The position numbers and the translations under genes were made by a program. A stretch of 27,562 nt of DNA, taken from positions 1 to 27,562 of the forward strand of contig JAGLKL010000003.1 of NCBI GenBank assembly GCA_023141075.1, in the 5' to 3' direction. This document shows, piece after piece, positions 16,689-24,719 of the stretch. The stretch is from Alphaproteobacteria bacterium (lineage in GTDB: Bacteria > Pseudomonadota > Alphaproteobacteria > Micavibrionales > Micavibrionaceae). Position 1 is the stretch's first letter; each line of letters opens with the position of its first letter. Under the pieces are notes generated by a model, which was given only the letters and a program-made list of their open reading frames with translations, did no database searches and was not told where the DNA came from.

Positions 16689-17159
16689 ATGAGTGAAGAT
16701 AACAAATCTATTATCGATATTCAACAGGTCATGGAAATGATTCCACATCGTTATCCCCTCTTGATGATTGATAAGGTCATTGAGCTTGATCCCGGGAAAA
16801 GCGCAACAAGTGTAAAAAACGTTACGATAAACGAACCACATTTTATGGGGCACTTTCCGGGATACCCAGTCATGCCAGGCGTTCTGATTATTGAGGCTAT
16901 GGCTCAGACATCCGCTTTGGTCGTGGTTAATTTCCTAGGCGATGAAGCCAAAGGCAAAGTCGTTTATTTTATGACCATCGATAATGCCCGTTTTAGAAAA
17001 CCTGTTGTTCCGGGCGATACCATGCATGTCCATGTTGAAAAAATACAATCTCGCGGCTCGGTATGGAAATTCAAAGGTACGGCAACTGTTGAAAGAAAAG
17101 TCTGCGCCGAATCTGTCTATAGCGCTATGATCACTGATACTGACCCTAACGAGAAATAA
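16689..17159 (+). CDS. fabZ: 3-hydroxyacyl-[acyl-carrier-protein] dehydratase FabZ
   Basis: Dehydrates 3-hydroxyacyl-ACP in fatty acid elongation, competing with LpxA and LpxD for the same hydroxyacyl-ACP pool, hence its place among lpx genes. Hot-dog fold. Motifs: IPHRYPLLMIDKV and the active site HFPGYPVMPGVLIIEA with catalytic His55 and Glu69. 156 aa, normal. CAGGA lies upstream of the ATG. Located between lpxD and lpxA as in most proteobacteria. Confidence 0.97.
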   Translation: MSEDNKSIIDIQQVMEMIPHRYPLLMIDKVIELDPGKSATSVKNVTINEPHFMGHFPGYPVMPGVLIIEAMAQTSALVVVNFLGDEAKGKVVYFMTIDNARFRKPVVPGDTMHVHVEKIQSRGSVWKFKGTATVERKVCAESVYSAMITDTDPNEK

Positions 17160-17242
17160 TTCAGTCACATTAATCCGCCCGTGATACTTTTCGTTACAAA
17201 GTGTGACTTTGTTTTAGGGACGTGTTTGGTTACAATGTGGGC

Positions 17243-17260
17243 GTACGTAAAAAGACGTAC
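17243..17260. repeat. Perfect 6-bp hairpin in the fabZ-lpxA gap
   Basis: GTACGT (17243-17248) and ACGTAC (17255-17260) flank AAAAAG. Just upstream is an imperfect direct repeat, GTTACAAAGTGTG (17193-17205) and GTTACAATGTGGG (17229-17241), 11 of 13 identical, 36 bases apart. Together they fill most of the 135-base gap and could be an operator or a processing site ahead of lpxA. No T-run follows the hairpin. Confidence 0.35.
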
Positions 17261-17294
17261 ACCTCTCTGATAGATCGTTTATAAAAAGATAAGA

Positions 17295-18089
17295 ATGTCA
17301 CAAAATATACATCCTACAGCCATTATTGAAGAGGGCGCACAAATCGCCGATACAGTCCGGATAGGGCCATATTGTTGTATCGGCTCAGATGTAACTATTG
17401 AAGATAACGTCACGCTTGTTTCCCATATTCATGTTGAAGGGATGACCACGATTGGTGAAGGAACGCACATATATCCGTTTGCTTCCTTGGGAACGCCGCC
17501 TCAGGACTTGAAATATGGTGGTGAGAAATCAGCGCTTATTATCGGCAAAAACAATATAATCCGCGAGCATGTTACAATGAACCCCGGAACGAAAGGCGGG
17601 GAAATGAAAACGGTTATCGGTGATAACTGCCTGTTTATGATGGCTTCCCATGTTGCGCATGATTGTGTGGTAGGCGATCACGTTATTCTAGCCAATAACG
17701 CAACTCTGGCCGGACATGTTCATGTCGGTGATTATGCCGTGCTTGGTGGACTCTCTGCGGTTCATCAATTTATACGCATTGGCGCTCATGCCGTTATAGG
17801 CGGAATGTCGGGTGTAGAAAAGAATGTCATCCCTTATGGCCGAGTCAAAGGCGAACGCGCTTTTTTGGCAGGACTGAATTTGATCGGACTGGAGCGCCGC
17901 GGCTTTACCCGGAAACAGATTCGCAAGTTACAACGCGCTTTTAACCAGCTTTTTGGTGATGAAGGCACTTTGGAAGAGCGCCTTGAAAGCGTTGCTGAAG
18001 GATTTCCAGATGATGAACTGGTTTCCTCTGTTATCACTTTTGCTCGTGAGAAAACAAAGTTCCCCTTATGTCAGCCCCACAAGAAATAA
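17295..18089 (+). CDS. lpxA: UDP-N-acetylglucosamine O-acyltransferase
   Basis: First step of lipid A synthesis: transfers a 3-hydroxyacyl chain from ACP to the 3-OH of UDP-GlcNAc, in the cytoplasm as a trimer. Hexapeptide-repeat beta-helix over about residues 1-190 (IHPTAIIEEGAQIADTVRIG), with catalytic His in MASHVAHDC and AVHQFIRIGAHAVIGGMSGV, and a C-terminal helical domain (RRGFTRKQIRKLQRAFNQLF). 264 aa, as in E. coli (262). The last 22 bases overlap the lpxI start, which suggests translational coupling. Confidence 0.97.
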   Translation: MSQNIHPTAIIEEGAQIADTVRIGPYCCIGSDVTIEDNVTLVSHIHVEGMTTIGEGTHIYPFASLGTPPQDLKYGGEKSALIIGKNNIIREHVTMNPGTKGGEMKTVIGDNCLFMMASHVAHDCVVGDHVILANNATLAGHVHVGDYAVLGGLSAVHQFIRIGAHAVIGGMSGVEKNVIPYGRVKGERAFLAGLNLIGLERRGFTRKQIRKLQRAFNQLFGDEGTLEERLESVAEGFPDDELVSSVITFAREKTKFPLCQPHKK

Positions 18090-18931
18090 TAAATATTGAC
18101 AGATTAGGTATTATAGCGGGGGGTGGAAATCTCCCTGCCTATCTACTTAGTGTTTGCGAAAACAAAGGCATTAAAGCCTATGTTGTTGTTTTAAACGGAC
18201 AATGCGATGAGGATCGGATAAAAGACCTCCCGCAAGAGCAGACACTTTGGGCTAATCTGGGCTCTGCCGGTAAGATTATTGATTTTTTTAAGCAGAATGA
18301 TATTACCGACCTTGTTTTGATCGGTAGCGTTATGCGCCCGGCTCTTTCCCAGATAAAACCCGATATGAAGGCTATACAGATTCTCTCGCGTATTGGTTTT
18401 AAAGCTTTGGGTGATGACGGGTTGCTCAGCGCTATAAAAAGTGAGTTGGAAAGAGAAGGATTTGTCGTGCGCGCAATACAGGACTTTTGTGACAAGCTCC
18501 TTATGCCGCGCGGTGTTTTGGGAGATTATGAAAACGCTCCAGAGGATGAAGCTACAATAGAGCTGGGAATTCGCACTTCTCAGGAAATTGGGGCACTGGA
18601 TATCGGTCAGTCTGTAATCGTACAAGACGGTCTTGTCATCGGTGTTGAGGGGGTCGAAGGAACAGACAATCTTATCAAACGTTGCTTTCCTTTACTTAAA
18701 CCCGGTGCAAGAGGCGGGATTCTGGTTAAAACCTGCAAGCCCCAACAAAATACATCCCTTGATTTACCTACGATTGGCGTCGATACGATCCAGAATGCTT
18801 ATGAATCCGGATTAAAAGGTATTGTCCTGCAAGCAGGTTATACACTTTTAGTTGATCCAAAAAGCATTGCAGAATATGCAAATAAGTATAGTATATTTGT
18901 GGTCGGTGTTGATATCACTCAAATTTCCTGA
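18068..18931 (+). CDS. lpxI: UDP-2,3-diacylglucosamine pyrophosphatase LpxI
   Basis: Hydrolyses UDP-2,3-diacylglucosamine to lipid X and UMP, the fourth lipid A step; it replaces LpxH in alphaproteobacteria and is unrelated in sequence. The N-terminal RLGIIAGGGNLPAYLL, the middle GDDGLLSAIKSELEREGF and the C-terminal segments (RGGILVKTCKPQQ, LPTIGVDTIQNAYESGLKGIVLQAG) match the family (formerly DUF1009). 287 aa, usual. Its ATG lies inside lpxA (22-base overlap, different frame) and has no clear ribosome binding site, so coupling to lpxA is likely. The first ten residues before RLGIIAGGG are not conserved and the true start could be slightly downstream. Confidence 0.93.
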   Translation: MSAPQEIINIDRLGIIAGGGNLPAYLLSVCENKGIKAYVVVLNGQCDEDRIKDLPQEQTLWANLGSAGKIIDFFKQNDITDLVLIGSVMRPALSQIKPDMKAIQILSRIGFKALGDDGLLSAIKSELEREGFVVRAIQDFCDKLLMPRGVLGDYENAPEDEATIELGIRTSQEIGALDIGQSVIVQDGLVIGVEGVEGTDNLIKRCFPLLKPGARGGILVKTCKPQQNTSLDLPTIGVDTIQNAYESGLKGIVLQAGYTLLVDPKSIAEYANKYSIFVVGVDITQIS

Positions 18932-19003
18932 CGGTGTTTGTAACGATAGGCATCCTTTCTTTCGAATGTATTCTTTTCTTTTTGGCAATAAGGCAAAACG
19001 ACA

Positions 19004-20161
19004 ATGAAACTATTTTTTATTGTAGGTGAAGATTCAGGTGATGCTTTGGCTGCACCCGTTATACGAGCTTTGCGGGAGCATCCTAGCAGTGAACATATAG
19101 AGTGTACTGGTATTGGCGGTTCGCTTATGGAAGCAGAAGGTTTTGAGTCACTTCTTCCAATGGATCAAATATCAGTCATAGGTATATGGGAAATTTTGCC
19201 TAAACTTGCACATATAATGAAGGTTAAAAAAGCCATCATTGAAGAAATTGAGTTAAAACAACCTGATGCTGTTATTACTGTAGATTTTCCTGATTTTAAT
19301 TTTCATATTGCACAAAATCTAAGGGATCGCGGTGTTTTCAAAGGAAAAATTATTCATTATGTTGCGCCGAGCGTTTGGGCATGGCGACCTGATAGAGCAA
19401 GAAAAATTGCACAATTCCTGGATGGGGTTATGTGCCTGTTTCCCATGGAACCTGAGTATTTCACCAAGCACAAATTGAAAGCTGAACACGTTGGTCACCC
19501 CTTGATCGTTAGTGAAGCAAAACAAGCAACAGGAAAGATATTCCGTAAAGATAACAGAATACCCGATACAGCAAAAACTTTGGGGCTGTTTTTCGGAAGC
19601 CGGGAAAGCGAGTTTAAGAACCTCAGCTCAATTATAAAAAATGCAGCATTGCTTATTAATGATGTTGAGGATGATCTACAAATTATTGCGGTGACTCTGC
19701 CTCGTTTGGAATATGATGTACAAACTATTTTGAAGGATTTCGGTCTACCTGTATATGTCATTTCGAATCCATTAATGAAATGGGAGGCCATTAATGCTTG
19801 TGATGTGGGGATAGCTGTTTCGGGCACAGTCGGATTGGAACTAGCTTATGCAGGCATACCTCATCTTATTTGCTATAAAGTTAATCCTATTACTGCACTT
19901 ATACTCAAATTGTTGATTAAGGTTAAACATGTTCATCTAGCCAATATATTGTTAGGCAGAGAAGTTGTTCCGGAATTGCTGCAAGGGGATTGTTTACCTG
20001 AAGCGATTGCACAAAAAACTGAGAGTTTGTTGCAAGATGAAGAAATGCGACAGAAACAGTTGGAGGGATTTAAGGAACTTGATACTAAGCTGGGATTAAG
20101 AGAAGAACAAACTCCTTCACAAAAAGCCGTTCAGTTTATTATTGAGACAATAAATAGCTAA
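19004..20161 (+). CDS. lpxB: Lipid-A-disaccharide synthase
   Basis: Glycosyltransferase joining lipid X to UDP-2,3-diacylglucosamine to form the disaccharide core, at the inner membrane. GT-B fold signatures: VGEDSGD at the start (usually GEASGD), VTVDFPDFNF-like TVDFPDFNFHIA, HYVAPSVWAWRP, LFPMEPEYF, VGHPL, and in the second half GLFFGSRESEF (usually LLPGSR) and AVSGTVGLELAYAGIPHLICYK. 385 aa, normal. The gene looks more A/T-rich than its neighbours. It is 72 bases after lpxI and closes the lpx run; no convincing terminator is seen before the convergent gltX. Confidence 0.95.
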   Translation: MKLFFIVGEDSGDALAAPVIRALREHPSSEHIECTGIGGSLMEAEGFESLLPMDQISVIGIWEILPKLAHIMKVKKAIIEEIELKQPDAVITVDFPDFNFHIAQNLRDRGVFKGKIIHYVAPSVWAWRPDRARKIAQFLDGVMCLFPMEPEYFTKHKLKAEHVGHPLIVSEAKQATGKIFRKDNRIPDTAKTLGLFFGSRESEFKNLSSIIKNAALLINDVEDDLQIIAVTLPRLEYDVQTILKDFGLPVYVISNPLMKWEAINACDVGIAVSGTVGLELAYAGIPHLICYKVNPITALILKLLIKVKHVHLANILLGREVVPELLQGDCLPEAIAQKTESLLQDEEMRQKQLEGFKELDTKLGLREEQTPSQKAVQFIIETINS

Positions 20162-20281
20162 TATCCGCCTATCAATATCTACGTGAGGTCGCTCCTTCGT
20201 ATGAAGCAGGGGAAATCACAAAAAAGGAATGGTGGCTGATTAGAAAATGTGGTTAATACGCAACAAAAAAATCATGTATCG

Positions 20282-21682
20282 TTACAAGACTGCCCGAATT
20301 CGTGCACAGCTTTCTTCTTTGCCGAGAATCTCTGCCGCATGGAAAATTGACGGAGAAACAGTCGTTCCGGTTAAAGCTGCACGCAATGGCATAGCAACTT
20401 TCCCGAGTTTTCCTTCACGCATTTTATCGGCAACATCTTTACAGGTTTCTTGAATAAAGTCAGACGTAAAATCTCCGTCATGCTCTTCAAATCTCTCTAA
20501 AAGAACTGGCAGTACGTCCTGAGATTCGTCTATATTTTTCTGCGCTTTTTCGTCATAAGAGAAAGGAATGTCTTTTATGTAAAAGGCTGCCTCATCAACG
20601 AATTGAAGTAGTGTTTTGGCACGTGACTTAAGCTCGTCAATGCCGGCAATCAGGCGTTCCAGTCCAACACCTGAAGGTTCAAAACCGAGGCGCTCAATAA
20701 AGAACGGTTTTGCGTGTTTAAGCAAGTGTTCTGTATCGGCTTCGTTGATATAATGGGAGTTCAGGTTTTCCAGTTTCTTGAAATCGAATTTGGCCGGGGC
20801 TTTTCCAACGTGATCAAAATCGAACCACTCGATTGCTTTATCACGAGGAATGATCTCTTCATCACCATGAGACCAGCCCAAACGTAAGAGATAATTTGCC
20901 AGAGCCTCAGGCAAATAGCCCATTTCCTTAAACTCTGAAATACTTTGCGCTCCGTGTCGTTTTGAAAACTTAGCTCCGTCAGCACCATGGAGTAGGGGCA
21001 AATGTGCAAAAATTGGAACATCCCAGCCCATAGCATCAAAAATGATTTTCTGGCGAAATGTATTATTTAGGTGATCGTCACCGCGAATCACGTGGGTAAC
21101 ACCCATATCATGGTCATCTACGACCACAGAGAGCATATAAGTCGGCGTACCGTCCGAGCGCAGAATAATAAAATCATCCAGTTGGTCGTTAGCCACAGTA
21201 ACTTCGCCCTGAACCTTGTCGTGGATAGTGGTAGAGCCATTCATTGGCGCTTTGATGCGCACGACCGGACTTACATCCTTTGGTGCTGTTGATGGATCGG
21301 CATCCCGCCAACGGCGATCATAAAAGGTCTTACGACCTTCAGCGCGTGCCTTTTCACGCATCTCATCCAACTCCTCAGGTGTGCTGTAGCAATAATATGC
21401 CTGACCATTGGCAACCATTTCTTTGGCGACTTCAGCATGGCGATCAAGATGGGAGAACTGGGATGTTACTTCGCCGTCATAATCCAGTTCCAGCCATTCA
21501 AGTGCGTTCATAATGACCTGCACGGCTTCTTCAGAGTGACGTTTTCTGTCCGTGTCCTCTATACGTACCACAAACTTTCCGTTATTGTGACGGGCATAAA
21601 GCCAGTTAAACAGCGCCGTACGCGCATTTCCTACATGCATAAAGCCTGTAGGCGAGGGAGGAAAACGTGTTACAACACTCAT
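20282..21682 (-). CDS. gltX: Glutamyl-tRNA synthetase
   Basis: Class I aminoacyl-tRNA synthetase charging tRNA-Glu. Rossmann-fold start TRFPPSPTGFMHVGNARTALFNWL carries the HIGH motif as HVGN; the KMSKS loop is KFSKRHG. GDDHLNNTFRQ, the QLDDFIILRSDGTPTYML region and an alpha-helical anticodon-binding C-terminus follow. 466 aa, usual. Alphaproteobacteria often have two gltX genes with different tRNA preferences; nothing here settles which one this is. Convergent with lpxB, 120 bases apart, and divergent from comEC. Confidence 0.96.
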   Translation of the reverse strand: MSVVTRFPPSPTGFMHVGNARTALFNWLYARHNNGKFVVRIEDTDRKRHSEEAVQVIMNALEWLELDYDGEVTSQFSHLDRHAEVAKEMVANGQAYYCYSTPEELDEMREKARAEGRKTFYDRRWRDADPSTAPKDVSPVVRIKAPMNGSTTIHDKVQGEVTVANDQLDDFIILRSDGTPTYMLSVVVDDHDMGVTHVIRGDDHLNNTFRQKIIFDAMGWDVPIFAHLPLLHGADGAKFSKRHGAQSISEFKEMGYLPEALANYLLRLGWSHGDEEIIPRDKAIEWFDFDHVGKAPAKFDFKKLENLNSHYINEADTEHLLKHAKPFFIERLGFEPSGVGLERLIAGIDELKSRAKTLLQFVDEAAFYIKDIPFSYDEKAQKNIDESQDVLPVLLERFEEHDGDFTSDFIQETCKDVADKMREGKLGKVAMPLRAALTGTTVSPSIFHAAEILGKEESCARIRAVL

Positions 21683-21760
21683 GGTACGTAAGCCCTTTTG
21701 TTATTTGATAGTAAACAAGCCGATATTATTAGCATGCAAAACGCTCTACGCATAGATGGG

Positions 21761-21766
21761 ATTATA
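21761..21766 (-). promoter_or_regulatory. Candidate -10 box for gltX
   Basis: TATAAT on the minus strand, 79 bases upstream of the gltX start. No good -35 is found at 16-18 bases upstream, so the call is tentative. It lies in the divergent gltX-comEC region and favours a later comEC start at 21785. Confidence 0.3.
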
Positions 21767-21784
21767 GGAAATACGTTGGATACT

Positions 21785-23920
21785 ATGCGCGTGCGCGTGA
21801 TTTTTGAGGCAGTAAGCGTATTTATCGACACCCAACTGGCCTTACAAAAGCCTAATCTGTTTTTATGGCTTCCCATCATTTTTGCCTGCGGAATAGGGAC
21901 TTACTTTGCCTTACCCTTTGATCCGCCTTTGATTTTGGCGGTGTTTTGCTTGGCTTTGGCTATTGCTTTGTACAGCGTTGCCGAAACATTCAAGCCTGTT
22001 GTACTGGTGTTTCTGATTTATGTTGCCGGATTTTGTGGTGCTGCCTACCGAACCCATAGCGTCGCCACGCCGATTATTACAGATAAAATGGCAGCAACGG
22101 AGATCACAGGTTATGTACGCCAGATCGAGAAGCTTGATGAGGGACGTGGCAGCCGTATAGTTCTCGATGTCATTGATATTGAGGATCTGGCAACAAACGA
22201 GATACCTGAAAAGGTACGTCTCACTATTCGTAAAGACAGCGAAGTACGTGTAGGACAGCTTGTCCGGATGCTGGCCGGGTTAAATCCTCCGTCTGAGCCT
22301 CTTATTCCAGGCGGGTTTGACTTTCGTCGTTATCTTTATTTTCAAAAGATTGGAGCCATTGGCTTTGTTTACAATGCACCTGAGGTATTATCTGATGAGC
22401 CTGCCGGATTCTCGACTTCGTGGAACAGCTTTATTGAGACCTTGCGCCAACGCATAGAAAAACGGATATATGACGTTCTTCCACCTAATAAAGCAGCTAT
22501 AGCCGCAGCATTGCTTGTTGGGAAAAAGAATGCGATATCAGATGAAGATCAGCAGGCCATGCGTGATGCAGGGCTTGCACATATGCTGGCTATTTCAGGT
22601 TTGCATGTTGGGATATTTGCCGGGACGTTATTTTTTGTCCTGCGCTTTATCATGGCTTGTATCCCATTACTAGCTTTGCGCTATCCGATTAAAAAAATAG
22701 CGGCAGTTATGGCAGTGGCAGGGGCTACTTTCTATATGTTTCTGGCCGGAACAACTGTTCCTACGCAACGTTCCGTATTGATGATAAGTATTGTTTTTTT
22801 GGCTATTATTCTCGATCGCTCACCAATATCGTTGCGCCTTGTAGCGGCTTCGGCTCTGGTGGTATTAGCCTTGAGGCCGGAAAGCTTGCTTTCGGTGAGT
22901 TTTCAGATGTCTTTTGCCGCCGTAACCTGTATGATTTATTTTTACAGCGTTACAAGGCAGATGTGGATAAATCTGTACACACAAGCTTCTTTATCTAAGA
23001 GGTTCGCTGTGTATTTCCTTGGCATTTGCATGACCACTATTATAGCCAGCATCGCCACTGCGCCTTTTGCACTTTATCACTTCGGGCAAGTGTCTTTTAT
23101 CGGCTCTGCAGCCAATCTGGTTGCCGTGCCTCTCTTTGGCTTTTTTGTTATGCCCATTGCCCTTATAAGCCTTTTGCTGATGCCTTTAGGGCTTGATAAA
23201 TGGTCGCTTGTCATGATGGGATACGGTATAGAGGGAATGCTCGATATCTCTTACTGGGCGGCTGCTCTACCTTATTCCATTGTCCGAAATGCGATGTGGC
23301 CTTTCAGCGCATTTATCCTGATTAATATTTCCGCGCTGTTTATGATGCTGTGGAAAGGTTTGGGGAAAGTTGTGGCTTTGCCTGTATTAATTACAGGACT
23401 TGCTCTTACTCAGAGTGCCGTTATGCCCGATATCTTGGTCTCCGAGTCGCATAAGTTATTCCTGTTTCGCAGTCAGGATCAGAAAGGAGAGACAACGCTC
23501 CTGACTTCATCACGACGTAATGACCGCTTTGTCTTGAAAAACTGGGAAAAGCTATACGGTCTGCCGGAGAAATCAGCGCAATTACTGGATTACAAGGGAA
23601 CAGGGAAAAAGAGTGCTCACAGCTTTTATCAGTGTGGAGAGCAGGGGTGTCGCTTAACACTAAAAGGTCAAAAGGTCAGCTTTGTGCGTTCAGCCTATAT
23701 ATTGAAAGAAGAGTGTGCATGGGCAGATCTGGTGATCAGTGAGGAACCGCTTCCCTATAGCCTACAATGCCGATCCTACCATACGATTGATAAATTTGAT
23801 ACATGGGAAAAAGGAACTCACGCAGTGTGGCTGTTGCCACAGATAAAGATTAAGACTATCGCTGACAGTCAGAGAAACAGGCCATGGGCAAAACTTAATG
23901 ATAGGTCCGCAAAAGACTAG
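21785..23920 (+). CDS. comEC: ComEC/Rec2-type inner-membrane DNA channel protein
   Basis: Channel protein that passes single-stranded DNA across the inner membrane in natural transformation; in bacteria not known to be competent its role is unclear. An N-terminal OB-fold periplasmic domain (roughly residues 80-190, ending EPLIPGGFDFRRYLYFQ) is followed by the competence domain with LLVGKKNAISDEDQQAMRDAG and AHMLAISGLHVGIFAG and about ten membrane segments. The C-terminal tail (about 160 residues) has no HxHxDH motif, so the metallo-beta-lactamase domain is absent or degenerate. I take ATG 21785 (711 aa); the frame stays open back to a TTG at 21698 and has an ATG at 21734. It overlaps lexA by 26 bases. 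Confidence 0.88.
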   Translation: MRVRVIFEAVSVFIDTQLALQKPNLFLWLPIIFACGIGTYFALPFDPPLILAVFCLALAIALYSVAETFKPVVLVFLIYVAGFCGAAYRTHSVATPIITDKMAATEITGYVRQIEKLDEGRGSRIVLDVIDIEDLATNEIPEKVRLTIRKDSEVRVGQLVRMLAGLNPPSEPLIPGGFDFRRYLYFQKIGAIGFVYNAPEVLSDEPAGFSTSWNSFIETLRQRIEKRIYDVLPPNKAAIAAALLVGKKNAISDEDQQAMRDAGLAHMLAISGLHVGIFAGTLFFVLRFIMACIPLLALRYPIKKIAAVMAVAGATFYMFLAGTTVPTQRSVLMISIVFLAIILDRSPISLRLVAASALVVLALRPESLLSVSFQMSFAAVTCMIYFYSVTRQMWINLYTQASLSKRFAVYFLGICMTTIIASIATAPFALYHFGQVSFIGSAANLVAVPLFGFFVMPIALISLLLMPLGLDKWSLVMMGYGIEGMLDISYWAAALPYSIVRNAMWPFSAFILINISALFMMLWKGLGKVVALPVLITGLALTQSAVMPDILVSESHKLFLFRSQDQKGETTLLTSSRRNDRFVLKNWEKLYGLPEKSAQLLDYKGTGKKSAHSFYQCGEQGCRLTLKGQKVSFVRSAYILKEECAWADLVISEEPLPYSLQCRSYHTIDKFDTWEKGTHAVWLLPQIKIKTIADSQRNRPWAKLNDRSAKD

Positions 23921-24593
23921 CCAGCTTGCCCTGAATTTTCACACGCTCGGGTTCTAGTATCCGCGGTTCATAAGCATCGTTTTCAGGCTCAAGCACAATC
24001 TTGCTACCAGCGCGGCGCAAGCGTTTGAGCGTTACTTCCAGATCATCAATCAAAGCCACAACAATTTCCCCGTTTTCTGCACTGTCACATCTACGGATAA
24101 TCACAGTGTCGCAATCGTTGATACCGGCATTAACCATCGAATCACCGTCAACGACAAGAGCATAATGCTCACCACTACCGACAAAACCTTGAGGAACCTG
24201 CAGAATTTCTCCCTCATCGCGTACAGCCTCAATAGGCGTTCCGGCTGCGATACGGCCATAGAGCGGGACTTCGTCAAAATTTCCGGCAGCCGAATTAATT
24301 GCCTCTATATTGGCCATAGAGCGTCCAACAGTCCCGCCAAGTGTTCCTCCGGCCACCTCTCCCCTTGAACGTAAAAAACCATCCGGCAGACGCTTAATTT
24401 GTAGCGCACGAGCACGGTGGGGTAAGCGTTCTATATAGCCACGCTCAACCAAAGCAGAAATCAAGCGGTGAATGCCTGACTTTGATTTTAAACCCAGCGC
24501 ATCCTTCATTTCCTCAAATGAAGGAGGGATGTCATCTTCTGACATCTTCTGGTGAATAAACAACAATAGATCTTTTTGCTTTCTGGTGAGCAT
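23895..24593 (-). CDS. lexA: LexA, SOS-response repressor
   Basis: Represses DNA-damage genes and cleaves itself when RecA filaments form. N-terminal winged helix-turn-helix (residues 1-67: LTRKQKDLLLFIHQKM, SKSGIHRLISALVERGYI), then a linker and the S24 peptidase domain. The cleavage site is Ala117-Gly118 in GRIAAGTP; the catalytic pair is Ser152 (GDSMVNAGI) and Lys190 (VTLKRL), all present. 232 aa, usual for alphaproteobacteria. GGGAGAGAG precedes the ATG. Its promoter abuts the trpC stop and carries GAAC half-sites, consistent with autorepression. Converges on comEC with a 26-base overlap. Confidence 0.97.
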   Translation of the reverse strand: MLTRKQKDLLLFIHQKMSEDDIPPSFEEMKDALGLKSKSGIHRLISALVERGYIERLPHRARALQIKRLPDGFLRSRGEVAGGTLGGTVGRSMANIEAINSAAGNFDEVPLYGRIAAGTPIEAVRDEGEILQVPQGFVGSGEHYALVVDGDSMVNAGINDCDTVIIRRCDSAENGEIVVALIDDLEVTLKRLRRAGSKIVLEPENDAYEPRILEPERVKIQGKLASLLRTYH

Positions 24594-24658
24594 AGGCTGT
24601 CTCTCTCCCTATTTTAAAATAATTGACGACCTGCTAAGAATAACTAAAGAAAACTATA

Positions 24659-24719
24659 GAACGGTAGAACAAAAACAAAATCCTATGTTTGTTCTATTTT
24701 AATTCTCTTTTTGTGTCAA
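24659..24719 (-). promoter_or_regulatory. lexA promoter with LexA-type half-sites
   Basis: On the minus strand TTGACA (24719-24714, overlapping the trpC TGA stop) is followed after 17 bases by TAGAAC (24696-24691). GAAT-N7-GAAC (24705-24691) lies across the -10 and differs by one base from the alphaproteobacterial LexA consensus GAAC-N7-GAAC. Two more half-sites sit at 24659-24670 (GAACGGTAGAAC). TAGAACAAA (24665-24673) and TTTGTTCTA (24688-24696) form a 9-bp inverted repeat. Autoregulation of lexA is well established in the family; the exact operator here is inferred. Confidence 0.55.

Noticed and set aside
20190..20215. CTTC-GTAT-GAAG hairpin between lpxB and gltX as a terminator
   Set aside because: The stem is only 4 bp and no T-run follows on either strand.
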